A stretch of 64,000 nucleotides of DNA from Symsagittifera roscoffensis (Eukaryota; Xenacoelomorpha; Acoela; Convolutidae), in assembly GCF_963678635.1 (NCBI RefSeq), contig NC_087065.1, positions 57,190,754 through 57,254,753 on the forward strand, read 5' to 3'. The notes under the pieces were generated by a model, which saw nothing but the letters and a program-made list of their open reading frames with translations, made no database searches and was not told the DNA's origin. Below are positions 34,397-46,448 of the stretch, piece by piece (position 1 is the first letter of the stretch; each line of letters begins with the position of its first letter). The translations under genes and the position numbers were made by a program.

Positions 34397-35993
34397 CCCA
34401 TACGGGATTTAGAGAGTTTTTAGTTCTTATTGTTTTAATGTAGTGAAGGACGGGCGATGTAGGTTCTTTTAGAAGTTGCAAGCATTGGGTTCTCGGGGGC
34501 AGAAGAAGTGTGGCTGTTGGTGTTTGACGGGTGAAGATTGTCATGTTTTTTTTGTAGATCGTTGATCGTGGTAGTCTTGTGTGATTGTGTCAAGACTTCT
34601 GATCGATGCAATGATGTATCGATTTCGTCAGGTTTGGAGCGAGACTGCATGCATGGTGAAGTTTTACTTTTCGGGTGTAGTGCCAAGTGAATAGGATCTG
34701 TACGTGTAGTCAACACATCGAGATGGCCATTGGTTGGATCAAGTGTTGGGTCCATATTTTAAATCCTTTGAGGTAGTGGCTTTAGGCAGCAAATCGAATA
34801 GATTTGCCATTCCGAAATTGGAACGTGATTGGATTGTCGTCTCCTTTGCTGCTCGTCTTTTGGGCTTTACGAAATCTATACACACTGCATTTATCTTTTA
34901 CATATATAAATTTTTTTGTTAATTTTAGTTTGAGTTATGATTTGTTTTCAATAGTTATCGCAAAAGCGTTTTTATATTAGTTTGGTTATTTTTTAAAGAG
35001 TCGCTCACCCTAGAGCAACTCTTGGCAAAAATAGAGTGTGGGTCACAGCGTGTGATATAGCGCGGTGGGTTAGGCCGGCTATAGAGCATGCTCAGGACGT
35101 CGCTCTGGTTGGTGAGGTCAGGAGTGGGGTATATTTTTGAGGTCTCTTTGTGCAGAGTCTCTATTTGTGTTCAACTTTTTGTTTCGTTTTCATTAATTGT
35201 TTTTCTCTTTTGGTTTTGGTTTTGTCCTATTCTCAAAAATCGAATCTTTTGGTTTGGTTTTGTCTTTCGACTTTTTTGTGTTTTATTTGATTGTGGTAAG
35301 GCTTGAAAGTGGTCTTCAAAAAATAATTTATCCAGTTTTAATCTGGTTTTAGTCTGGTTTGGGTACCGGGGCTTTTCTTTCTTAGTCATGTTATTAGTTT
35401 GTGGTTTTTTACGTTAGTAAGCTGCGTTAGTAAGCTACGTTAGTAAGCTGCGCCAACCGGGTAAAAGGAAAGTTTGAAACGTGTGAAGACTGGTTAGAGT
35501 TGTTATCAGTGAAAGTAAAAACTTAAAACTTAACATTTAAACAATTCTTCGCGGGCGAGCTGTGCGATTGTGGAAAAATTTATGGGCGAGTCAATGATTC
35601 AAATTTTAAAAAAGAAGCGTTTTGTAAAAAAGTTAGTACTTGTATGAAATTATCTGCGGTTTTTTATGAATTTACTGCGTTGAAACATAATTTTACTGCT
35701 TTTGGGGAAATTTTTAACTGTTGAATTTTTTGCTTAGTAAAAAGAAACTTATTGAATTGGGGATCATTTATTAATTTACTGCTATTTGTGAGAAATTTTA
35801 CTGCTTTTTGAATTTTACTGCAATTTGTTATTACGATTTTTGAATTTTTAAGAAAGAAGTTTTCAATTTTTGAATTGTTTTTTGTTTGGTTTAGATAATG
35901 GTGTGATGAGATCTAAAAAGAAGTGAAACATTTATAGAGAATGGTTAGTTGTGTTTTGAATTTGTTAGTCTAGAATACATAATTATACTTACT
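34397..35993 (-). other. 3' untranslated part of the 17.2-kb element
   Basis: About 1.6 kb between the tail ORF stop and the 3' LTR with no conserved ORF. Around 35,630-35,830 the minus strand is rich in 'GCAGTAAA(A/T)T' words. Parts near 34,800-35,100 and 35,330-35,420 match the 3' region of the 6.1-kb element (56,640-57,186), confirming that the two are relatives. Confidence 0.6.
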
Positions 35994-37479
35994 TAATCAG
36001 CAAAAAAAAATCTAATTGAAAAAATATTGCGAATGAAATTTGATGTTGTTAGAAGTTTAGCAAGTAAGCGGGTGATATATTTAGTCTGTAGTAGTGACCA
36101 AAGCAATTCAAGTGCTTTGATGATCTTGTGCTCTTCACTATATGGTGAGAATTCATGCGGTGTGTTTTGGAATAGATTATAAAGCTTATGATTATCTTTG
36201 GTGTTATGTATGTATTCTTGGGTTGGGATTTCAACGGGCTGTATATATTCGTGAGGGAAAATTAGTGGACGGGATTCATCAACACTAAAAATTTGGGCTA
36301 GTGGGCAGAATACATACTTTTTTTCTGATAGAGTCGTAGTTTCTAAGGATTTCTTGCAGGTTAGTGTCTTTGATAGAATATGTGGAGTTTAAGAAAATGG
36401 TGAAGTGTATTTGGCGTTAGTAAATTGAAATCGATGGTGTGGGTTTCGTGATGGTGTATTAGTTGTGTAATGGTGTTGTATGAATTTATTGTAAGTGTAT
36501 GTGTGAGTTATTTTTGTGCGTATTATATTTTGATGTGAGCAGTGTAAGTCACGTTCTTTGAGTGTTAAGAAAATAAAGATTAATGAAAAGTGGTTAAATT
36601 TACTGAAAAAAGGTGCAAGCTTTTCAGTAAGAAAACTGATCGTAGGCTTTTGTGTTGCGAAGTGCTGCGGATATCATGTGGTCATATTTTTTATTCATGC
36701 AGTTGATAGAAAATACAAATGAAGATTTGATGACAAATTTCTCGGTTAGTTGGGGGTTAGCGTTAATATCGTCATTTGAAAAGATATCTTCATTGGGTCG
36801 TGCAATCGCGTGATCATAATGGTTAATTGAAAATCTATTAGCTTTTTGTGCAGTGAATCTATTTAGTGTTTGGTTTAATCCGATAGTTGTGAACTGTTTT
36901 TTGTGAAGTGCTGTAGTGGGATGATATAGCTTAGTTTGACATAATTCGTTGTAATCTAAGTGGTAAGAAAACTTAGAGAAATTCTTTTGTATTAGTATGA
37001 AGTGGATAATTCATGAAGGTCTGAGCTGGTCGGGGGTGAGAAGGGAATGGAGTATTGGGGAGTTTTTGTTTAATTACTCGGTGGGCTCGGGTTTTTCCAG
37101 TAGTGGATGGGGAGTTGGAGGATTCTGAGGATGTCATGATCTGTGAGAGGTGATGAATGGTTAGTGTGTTAGGGTGTTGTAGTAGTTTTTGAAGGTTTAT
37201 GAAGTTATCTAATTCGTTTTCAAGTTCAGTATCGACGGGGCTAGAGTGGTTAGTATCGCTGGTCATTGGGGGAGTAGATTGGGGTTGCATCAGTGTAGGG
37301 GGAAGGAGCTGAGGAAGGTTCATCGGGGATTTGGGTATGTATGGGTTGAAAGGGGAGTTGGAAAAAGTGGAGGTTCTAGGTTCGGAGTCTGCAAATTCAT
37401 CGGGGGTTTCAATATCAGAGTTATTAAATTGTGAAGTGGTGTGAAAAATTGTGTTCGTTGAATTGTTGTCTGAGTCCAT
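35994..37479 (-). pseudogene. tail ORF: conserved 3' ORF of unknown function
   Basis: Between the env-like region and the 3' LTR. The start at 37,479 (MDSD) is supported because the 6.1-kb relative has MESD at the same place while sequence upstream is not conserved. Segment 1 (37,479-36,973) is Ser/Thr/Pro-rich with an acidic-hydrophobic helix (ELENELDNFINLQ). Segment 2 (to about 36,615) contains NRFTAQKANRFSIN. Segment 3 (about 36,290-35,994) contains HEFSPYSEE and ALELLWSLLQT, also found in the relative as ALELHWSLLQT. At least two frame breaks separate them. Total about 490 codons. No match to gag, pol or env is visible. Protein-level conservation between diverged elements suggests it was functional. 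Confidence 0.6.
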
Positions 37480-37849
37480 GCTTGGTGACTTGTTAGTACA
37501 TAATGGTTCAGGGTAGGGAGGAAAATCAAAAAATGGTAAGACTTGGAAGTGACTTTGGAGATTGGATGGGTTGAAAGGGAACGGTTGAGGGATCCAACCT
37601 GGCGGCTCATCGTGGGCTAAAAAGGTGGTTGTTCTGAGAACGGAAATGAGTGGTATGTGGTTGATCTACAATTTGTTCAAACGTCTCGTCTACATTTGGT
37701 TGTTGTGCTACATTGTGGGTATCTTTGACTTGTTGAGATGTGCTCTGTTAGAGATATGTTTCTGTAATTTCGTGGTACTAAAGATAATGGATGGTTATTT
37801 ATAATGTATGTAATTGTGGTGTAGTAGGTGTTGTGTTTGTAGTGTCTTG

Positions 37850-40430
37850 TTAAGCATCATATGTATTGGGTTTATTTGATAGTTTTTTATTGTATTCTCT
37901 TATTTGAGCGTCTAAAAGTATTTTATTAATTGAAGTTGAAAATATTACGAAAAATCCTGCGAGAATTATGCGTGCTATACTTGCTTGTTTGTTCATTTGT
38001 GTGTGTACTGAGCATGTATTGTAAATTCTTTTCAATAATGAAAAGAGAAATCCCATAAAATGAAACCTTGCATATAAAGTAGTCAATCTTTCTAAGATGT
38101 AGTAGGGCCATCCTAGAAAGGCGAGTAGTTCATTTTTTTAAATTTACAAAACTAAAGATATTGAAAGGGGAAATATCTCAAGGACGGTAACTTTCACCGT
38201 TTAGATAAATGTAATCTTTTATATTTTTAAAGTATCCACCGTAGACTTGTGTATAGATGTCTGAAAATCCTGCGGTTTCTGCAAGTTTTCGTAAATTTTG
38301 GTCGATGGATTGTCTTTGTATTGTGTCCATTTTTGTGAGGAGTTCTTGAAATTGCTGTTTGCAGATGTTTTGTTGTATATCTGATCTGGAGTATATATCT
38401 TTTGATGGAAGATCTATTTTTGGGTTTCTAGCAATAGTTTTAATACTTTCTTATAAAAATTTCTTCAATGATGGGAAAAGTGTTGGGTGTGGTGTGAGAA
38501 GATAATATTTATCTTCATCGGGATTTAATTGTATACCATTGTGGCTATTTTTAGATCCAAATGGGACGACTGTATCCCAAAAAAAGATTCTTATAGAAAG
38601 CGTGTCAACAAAATATACTTAAATTTTGTAAAATATGGGCATTCTTTTGTAACATTTTTTTAACTTCAAATACATATAATGGTGATACTTTTTTCGTACA
38701 TGGGTAATACCACAATAAATTTCCTTCGTCTTCAATAAAAATTGATCTATTTCCTGACAACAAATGTCCTGCATAAGGTATTTTTAATACTGCAACTGCA
38801 AGTGATTGTAGGATTTGTGTTCGTTCAAGTTCACATAAATGATGAAGCGCTTCTAGTTCTGATAGTGACATTTCTTGAAAAATTCTCCTTATTGTAAAAT
38901 TTAATTGCATATCTAAGTGGATGCTATAGTGCATTGCATCATAATAAATATTGTTCATAAATGATAGTTCTTGTAATCGTGTACTGCTTTTGTCTTGTGG
39001 TCTAAGTTTTCCACCAGTTTCTTACAATTTTCAGAAATTTTACTGGGATGTATGAATTTTCGAGTGTTATATTTGCAGGCGAGTTCTGTTTCTGGGTAGA
39101 ACTGAAAACGTGTTAGATTGTTGTCTATATTATTGATATTTTTGAAATTTTGTCTGATTTTTTCAGGGCTTACTTCATCATAAGGGATGAATTCAATAAA
39201 GTATTTTAGATGAAATTTAATCATTCTTGCGTGTATTTTTGCAACATGAAATGTGGTACATGTGTCTCGGGGAACCAAACAATTGTTGCTCGTGTTCTTG
39301 TAGTTGGATCGCATTATGGTCGTTTGTACAAGATAATTGGACTCTTTGATAAATTATAGTGTCATCATTTAAATCTCGTGTTAATTGTATTTTTCTAAGT
39401 AGATTTTCTAATAAAAAAATATAATTTCTTGATATCCTTCGTTTTTTGTGTCAGCTTTCCAATTAGAAGGCTTGTTAATTCCAATGTGTGGTATCCAATT
39501 TTTATCATGTAGATCATAAGTTTATCGTCCATGTGCGCCGTGGAATGGGTATTTGTCATCTAATTTTATATGACCCTTGTATCTTTCAAGTTCCGCTTGA
39601 TGTGCAGAGTCTGGAAAAACTTGACAATTTTCTAATTTTCGATTTGTGCCTTTCTTTGTGGTTAATTTTAGTCAATTAGGTTCGTTTTTACAATCTTCAG
39701 GGCTAAGATGTAAAGTTCTTTCTATTTTACTTTGTTAGAAAGATTCTTGATCAAGTCTGTTTTTGTTTCCATTTGAGACTTGAGAACAATGAACTTTTTT
39801 CTCTGAGAATGTTGCTATAAACTTGTAACCTGTTAATGTTGTAGCTCTAGCTTTTGAATAAAGTATAGCTACTATACTTATTATTTCTATTTCTTGTGGT
39901 TCAGATTCACATTGAGTTATTTGATTTATGGCGTATTTATGTAGTGTTTTTTGTTCATTCTCTTCACAATCATAGTGTGTGACTAATAAATCTTGGGGTC
40001 CTGTTCGAGGTGAAAGGGATTTTATGATTTGTTGTTTGTGAAAAGTAAAAAACGGTAGGGTTTGGAAAGAAAATTCTTTAAAAATATATGTGTAGAATAA
40101 TCTTGAATGAGGATTATAGAATGTGATGTATCCAAGTGGCTTTTTTGTATATCTTTCGTTTTTATAGATATTTTCTGTTGCGATGAATGGATAATGATTG
40201 AGCTATATTTGGTGCAGCTAAGAGGAGAGGTTGATGTACTAGATTGTTTAAGTTTACTGTTATTTCAAATTCAATTTAAATTGTCTTGTGTAAGATTTTG
40301 TACATTTTGATCCTGTATGTCTTTATGAATGTCGTGTCTATATTGTAATCTGTTGAGTGCCAGTTAATCTATATCGTACCTGAGGAGGTGGTCAAGGATT
40401 TTAAGGTAGGTTTTGTGGAGTGAAAGGAGT
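37850..40430 (-). pseudogene. envelope-like region
   Basis: Position after integrase, the length and protein features suggest a surface glycoprotein gene. Two ORFs overlap by 4 bases (38,955-39,314 and 38,605-38,958); the second contains a GNRS-x-F motif with an N-glycosylation sequon and nearby cysteines. Near the 3' end (37,850-38,086) a hydrophobic segment (ARIILAGFFVIFSTS) followed by a short polar tail looks like a membrane anchor and cytoplasmic end. Such genes in LTR elements were acquired from viruses and can mediate entry. Here many frame breaks, especially 39,330-40,430, leave no intact product. I do not assign the viral source family. Confidence 0.5.
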
Positions 40431-41199
40431 ATCATGATAAAAATTGCAGAAAATTTAAAAGAGAAAGAGAACTAATTCGAAAGTATCTATAATAAAAAAT
40501 TTGATGTGAAGAAAGATAGATATGATTGAAAAAATTTTGAAGTTGTATTTTTTAGAAGATTGACCGATTCTGAAAGAAACATTTGAGAAAAGAATCGTTC
40601 TTGCCGAATTTTTTTTTGTTGTGGCAATATTTGAGTGTGGTCGGATTGTTTATTGATTTTTGACAAGTGGGTTGAATATTGGCAATTTTTGGTGAAGAAG
40701 AGTCTGAAGGTCTAGGAGTAAGCTTTCTGATTTTGTTTTTTTAATTGGATGATCGGGGGTATCTAGGATTTTTTCGTACTTCAGGCTAAATGATCATGTC
40801 TTATATTTTCTTTAGGTTAATTTAATATTTTTCCTCAAGAGAATTTTGGAGTGTAAACTGGGACAATATTGTTGATTTTTGTACCATTTCATTTGAGGGT
40901 TGTCATATTTAGAATTTGTTTATTCCAGTTGTCAAATATGAGCGTTTTGCATTTGTTTGACCTGGAGGTCCTTCAGTTACAGTTATTTATATATTGAATT
41001 TTGCAAAATGTCGGCTAAAGATGTGGTGTCAGAATGAGGTGATGTTTAGATAGCTTCTGATTGGCTAAAGTCGAACTGGTTATTCAAGGGTGTCAGCACG
41101 AATATTGAAAAGAAAAAGAATTTGCTATATTTCTGAAAGTTTAAAAATGATAATTAATTAGAAGGAGGTTTTTAAAATTCAACTTTCTTTAAAATTTTA

Positions 41200-42463
41200 G
41201 ATTGCTTAAGATTTTAGACTTTTTCGTGGCTGATTTTGAACTCGTGATGATTGTCGGTTTTGAGAGATTTCTTTTTTTCTGAGGTGAGATTTTTTCTTCC
41301 GATTTTCTGTTTTTTCTTGGTTTTTGAGGTATCTGTTTGTTTTTTATTTCTCGGTATTTTTGTCGAGTATCTTTTGTTTCTAGATTTGTGGTAAGCAAGT
41401 TGTATCACTTGCTTGTTTTTGTTTTTTGTCTGAGTTATTTTGGACAATTTTAAGTCCTGTAAAGGAGTATAATTGTGTTAGTTCGCGAAGGGCGTATTCT
41501 TTAGGGTAGTATGGTAAAAGATTTTTTCTGTGTTGAACAATTTTTTTTTACTTGATTCAATAAAATGATATGTTACATCAGTGGGTTTGTCAATAATTCT
41601 TTTTTGTATTACAACGTTTGGGAATAAGGCAAATGTTCCATTTTTTGAATTTGTAGCTAGTGTGAGTCGTGAATTCTTTTGGGAATGAATATTTTGACTT
41701 TGTAAAAATTTTTTGACTATTTTTTGATAAAGTTCTTTGTTTTTTTTTGTCTCTGTTTAAAATCCATTCGGTATGCGTGCCGGAGGCTAATTTCAAAATT
41801 TGTGGGTGATGAAAATGATCTTCACCGTGTGTATATAATGGTAGATTATAACACATTGATTCTTTTGTGGGTTGGCAATAGCCTTGAGCGTTTTTTGAAG
41901 AATTTGCTGTGAGCAGTATTGGTTTTCGTGGCTCTTGATTAAAAACCAGTTAATAAGGTGATTGTTATTTTTGAATTATAAGCTAAGGGGAATATTTTTA
42001 CGTCTGTTGACCATTCAGTATAATTTGTATCGTTTCCATTTATGATACATCTGAGGTATTCCTGTAATGAACGGTTCATTCCTTCAACTAAACCATTAGT
42101 CCAAGGGGCATGAGATGTTCGTGGTTTGTGTTTGATGTTAAATAGATGGCATAAGGTAATTATTTCATTATTAATGAACTCGGTGCCATTGTCTGTGACA
42201 AGGATTTCTGGTAATCCTAATTTCGCTATTCAGTGTTCACAAAGTGTTGTATATGCATAAAAGGCATTACAATGAGGTACTGGGTTAAGTGCTACGTAGT
42301 GTATGAATGCGTCAACAATGACCATTATATATGAGTTTCCTTCCGAAGTGGGTGATATTGGTCCTTTTGTGTCGAATGATATTCTGTGGTTAAACTGTAA
42401 ACTTTGTCCTTTAAAATCTTGTTTTTCTGCTATTTGCTCTTGATGTGGGTATCGTTTATTCAA
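41200..42463 (-). pseudogene. integrase catalytic core and C-terminal region
   Basis: The catalytic triad is readable on the minus strand: Asp at 42,373-42,375 (FDTKGPI), Asp at 42,191-42,193 (VTDNGTEF), and Glu at 42,083-42,085 (GLVEGMN), giving exactly 35 residues between the last two, the D,D35E spacing of retroviral and Ty3/gypsy integrases. These enzymes insert the cDNA and produce the 4-6-bp target duplication, consistent with the CTGT repeats. A stop follows CEH at 42,230, so the product is broken. Downstream to about 41,200 the reading is Lys/Gln-rich and repeatedly interrupted, probably the decayed C-terminal DNA-binding tail. Confidence 0.85.
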
Positions 42464-43035
42464 TTGGCAATTTATGCAATCATTGCATAAAACTTTAATC
42501 CAAATTGGTGCATTTGGAAAGTAAAACTTTTGGATGACAATTGAGTTTGTCTTTTTTCTGATCCTGCTTGTCCTTTAGTGTTTAAGGAATGTGAAATGTG
42601 AAATGCTTGGAGTATCATACTTAGTGGTAAGCATGGTACTGTTAACTCCGATGTTTGATATTCTAAAATATTTGTGTTCTCATTTATGGATGTATTGTTG
42701 AATTTTCTAAAATATCTTATAAGCTTATTATTTCCTAGACTTGTGATATCTGCTTTTATGGGTTGTGTTTTATAATTGTGCCAAGACTTTAATTGTCTAA
42801 CGACTGGGTCAAGATTTTGGTATTTTTGTAGTAGTTCAATTGTTAATTTCTCTGTATTTAGTAGAAAGATGTTATCAGTTTCTAACTTTGAGAGAGGTAT
42901 GTTATCGAAAAGGTCATGGAGGTTGAAAACTTGATTTATTGTGTAGTTTTTATCGGTATCTGGAGGTCCTGATAAATTTATTTTGTCAGTTAAAATTTCT
43001 TTTTCTACTAAAGGGAATAGATCTGTCCTGTACAT
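42450..43035 (-). pseudogene. integrase N-terminal zinc (HHCC) domain and linker from RNase H
   Basis: An open frame of 187 codons (42,472-43,035) holds the linker and ends in HISHS-x-NTKG, the H-x3-H half of the integrase zinc finger. After a frame change the C-x2-C half (NCIN-like, then QLNKRYPH) starts the next ORF at 42,463. In the active family HHCC stabilises the integrase multimer. The frame break inside the finger is further evidence of decay. Confidence 0.7.
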
Positions 43036-43278
43036 TTTTTGTTTGAACGGTTTTGTTGTGTGTGGTTTTTGATCCCTGATGAGTAAAGTATTGGTTTAAA
43101 TGTAGAGTTTCCTAAGAGGTCTACTTCGTAATGATTATTTTGGCAATCTAATTATAATGGAAAGTGTTGCAAGTTTTTTGTTTGTGTTTGATCAATGTCA
43201 GTTTTTACTTCATATTTGCATTCTAGTCTTGGTGATGTTTCGTCTTTTGCAAGAAAAAACTTAATTTTTGTGGTTTTT

Positions 43279-43932
43279 CTACTGTTGTTTTTCTTGGTAA
43301 GAATTCAGTGGTGTGTTTCTACTGAGTGTGTCTGGTAGTGCAAGATTTTTTCCTGCTGTGCAAACTATATGTAGGTTTGGTAAGTTCATTAAAATTAATT
43401 GAAATCTATAAACTCTATGGTTTGGATTGGATTTCTGAGTGAAAAGAAAAATTATAGGTTTATGGTCTGTAAAGAGAACAGTTGGATGTTTCGATCCAAG
43501 TATTAAAAGTTCAAATTCGGTGAGGGTGTATACTTTAGCTGTGCATTCTCTCATAAGTGTAGAGAGTCTAAGTTCAGCTTGTGTAAATAGTCTTGAGTTC
43601 GCTGAAATAAGATTCACCTTATTTGTTCCACTGTGTGATTGTAGTAATGCTGCGCCGATGCTAAAATTTGAGGCGTCGCACGCGGCATAAAATGGTTGAT
43701 CTGGATCTGGAATGGTATTTGATATTTGTTCACTGAGAATTGTTTTTATTTCTTCAAATCTTTTCTGATGTTCTGTCGTCCATTCAAATTTATTTTGCCG
43801 TCTGAGAATGTTACTAAATGGTCTCAAATATAGTTGCATTTCATAGACGTGTTCACTAAATAAATTGAGCATTCCAGAAAACTCTTTGATTATGTTTTTA
43901 TGTGATCGTATTTCCTTCGATAATATGTCCAA
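43279..43932 (-). CDS. RT thumb/connection and RNase H domain
   Basis: Longest pol frame (217 codons). The start (about residues 10-75) is the end of RT and tether (MLNLFSEHV...LRPFSNILRR, WTTEHQKRFEEIK). RNase H starts with FYAACDASNFSIGAALLQ (first catalytic Asp). LSTLMRECTAKVYTL carries the Glu and LFTDHKPIIFL the next Asp. The end (IVCTAGKNLALPDTLSRN) is the typical last segment with the final Asp. RNase H removes the RNA strand during cDNA synthesis. The catalytic residues are present although flanking pol regions are broken. Confidence 0.85.
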   Translation of the reverse strand: MDILSKEIRSHKNIIKEFSGMLNLFSEHVYEMQLYLRPFSNILRRQNKFEWTTEHQKRFEEIKTILSEQISNTIPDPDQPFYAACDASNFSIGAALLQSHSGTNKVNLISANSRLFTQAELRLSTLMRECTAKVYTLTEFELLILGSKHPTVLFTDHKPIIFLFTQKSNPNHRVYRFQLILMNLPNLHIVCTAGKNLALPDTLSRNTPLNSYQEKQQ

Positions 43933-43959
43933 GGAATTTTACACGGGTGAGAAAAAAAT

Positions 43960-44720
43960 GTTACTTATCTGGGGCTCCTTTCATGTTTTCTTTAAGTAGT
44001 ATTTGATGATATTTTTCTAAGACATTAAAGATTTTGTTGTTTTTTGTCTGTGATTGCATGAAAACATCGTCTAAATATGTTATGGCATTTTTACTGAGAA
44101 TGAGTGGTCGAAAAGTTTTGCTCATAAATGCTGAGAATGCTGCTGGTCTTATCGAAATTCTATAGAAAAGTCTATTAAGTTAGTTTTGTTGGTTTCTAAT
44201 GACGAATTGTATTAAGCGTCATGATTGTTCATCTAGTGGCATTTGATTGTATGCACTGTTTATGTCAGCTGTTGTGAAATTTTTCCGTTTATCTTTGTGA
44301 GAGTTACTTGAATTGGTTTTATAGATCAATTACATTTAGAATCATCAATGAGTGAATTGAGATATCTTGCGTCTAGTACAATTTTTAATGATTATCTTTT
44401 AGCTATAAAAATAACGGGATTTATGAATGTGTTTTCTTTTGGTTGTTCTTCTCTGTTTACTGGGGAAATAATTTCATATTGTTCTAGAATATCAAGTAAT
44501 CTATCAACTTTGTCCTGCAAGTGAATTGGGACTTTACTTGCTCGTTGCTTTTTGAAAAATGGGTCCGATTTCAGAGGTAGAAGTAATGGTGAATTTAGTT
44601 TTCCAACATCAACTTTAGATGCGGCGTAAACCTTTGGGTGTTTTAGTAGCAGTTCGGCTATTTGTTCAAGTTTTTTTGGGTAGTTTGAGAATGTTGAAAA
44701 TTGAACATTGTGAGGAAATT
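43960..44720 (-). pseudogene. reverse transcriptase (palm and fingers)
   Basis: Minus strand. The N-terminal RT region (about 44,590-44,440) contains KQRASKVPIHLQDKVDRLL and INPVIFIAK. Motif A is FTTADINSAYNQMPLDE (near 44,260). The catalytic YLDD is at 44,067-44,078, followed by VFMQSQ. In-frame stops occur between motif A and the GxxN-like segment (after DEQS and again after NQQN), and the frame continues after YLDD to a stop past GAPDK. The arrangement and the YLDD box place it with LTR-element RTs; both catalytic Asp of motif C and the motif-A Asp are preserved. Confidence 0.85.
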
Positions 44721-45279
44721 TTGTTGATCCTTGGTGTATTTTGGTATCTGGAATGTCGGTTTAAAATAAGGTGTTTTTGTAAAATAGTCTGTGTTTCGTT
44801 TGTTATCACTTATTATACTTTCAATTGATAATTCTTCTTTAAGAATTGTTGATTGACATATATCTAATTTTTTTAAAATTTCATTTATTCTATATGATAC
44901 TTCTAATGTGGGAGAATTTGTCGCATTTGTTTCGCAATAAGCTAGAATTCCTAGAGGTCATATTATTTTGTATGGATAATTATTGTATATATGTTGTGAA
45001 ATGATATCTAATTTTGTGTTTTTCGTTTATTTGATGAATGAGGTTGTTACTCGGAAAAAATTTGTGAATTAGTTTGATTTCAAGGTCTGACATATATGTC
45101 GTTGTTTAATTTGTTTCATGTTATATTGATGGAGTTGATTTACTGAAAAGTTATATACATATACTGCTAGTGGTTTCAAGTGTTTTCGTTCTTGGTTATA
45201 GATAGGATAGAATTTTGAGAAAAAAGGTGGTTGTATATTTAGTCTTTGAAAAAATGTAAGTTATGAGTTTTTTATTTTT

Positions 45280-45640
45280 GTGTATTTGTCTTTTTTGTGT
45301 TTTTTGCTATTTCAAATATTAATAGTAGGAATATATTTAGTGATAAATGGTATTCCAAAAATATGGTGTTTTATATCTGTGATATGGAATGTTTGTTTGA
45401 AGGGTTTGGTGAAGAGTTTAATCTGTTCCATTGTTCGAGTGGGAATTAGGAATAGTCGTACTTTTCCAAAATTAGTTAAACTTGATCCTTGTGATGGAGC
45501 TAATTTGCTTGATGTTTTTGAGGGTATTAATTTTGAATGTAAAGTTTATATCTCGTTCCAAGTGGGAAAACTTATTCTATTTGATTCTGCTCCTGAGTCT
45601 CTTAAAAAATCAATTTCGAGGTCTGGTGATTGAAAATCTT
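45280..45640 (-). pseudogene. retropepsin-like aspartic protease
   Basis: Minus strand. FLRDSGAES with the catalytic DSGA at 45,588-45,599, then about 60-70 residues on HHIFGIPFI, the flap-distal I-x-G-x-P hydrophobic motif of retropepsins. It lies between gag and RT, the normal place. This protease acts as a homodimer to process Gag-Pol. One in-frame stop lies a few codons after the active site. Confidence 0.75.
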
Positions 45641-46448
45641 TACTCTTTGGACTTTCTAAAAGAAGTGGTATTGCCCAAATTTTTTTCTTTGGGTAGTTAT
45701 TTTTTGTTTGATGCGCTTTGATATATATTGTTTTTGCTTGAACTTCCTTAACTTCTTGTTCAGTGTAGTCTAATTGTTCTTGAATATTATCATGGTTTTG
45801 GTGATTGCTATGATTATGGTAATTGGTAATAATTCGATTCTATTGGTGTTTCTTATCCGTTTTCAATCTGAAGCATGTTTATTGAAAGCGTATTTTCTAT
45901 TTCGCTCTCATCGCCTGTGGATTCGCAAGTTACGTGATTTAGATGTAATTCTGCGGTTTCTGTGTTATCAAAACCGAGAGGTCTGATTGAGTTTCGTCAG
46001 TTGATTGTACTTGGTTAATTTGTCTTTGAAGATTAGATGCACTTCTTCTACAGTTTTGTTGTAAATTTTAAAATTGTGTATTATTTCTGTGCGGTGATTG
46101 AGAAAAATTTCATTGTCCTTTAGATAATTTGAATTTCTATTTTGAGAATTTTCACGTGATCTGTTGTGATAATTATTAAAGTTTGATCTATTGTTTGAAT
46201 AGTTTCGTGATTTGTTATTTTGGTATTGTCTGTTCCTACTGTTTGATTAGTTTCTGTATCTTTTGTATGAGGAGTTTCTAGAACGATCATTTGAAAAATA
46301 TCTCTTTCGGGGGTTTGAGTTTGAACGATTTCTGTTATAATTTGAGTAATTGCATCTGTTTGAGTTTGATCTTGAATAATTATTTCGACTATATCTGCTT
46401 TGTGAGAAATTTCCTGAATTTCTTTGATCTGGAGATCTTCCACGATAG

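Noticed and set aside
45280-45633. 117-codon plus-strand ORF
   Set aside because: Antisense shadow of the protease; the minus strand carries DSGA and the I-x-G-x-P motif.
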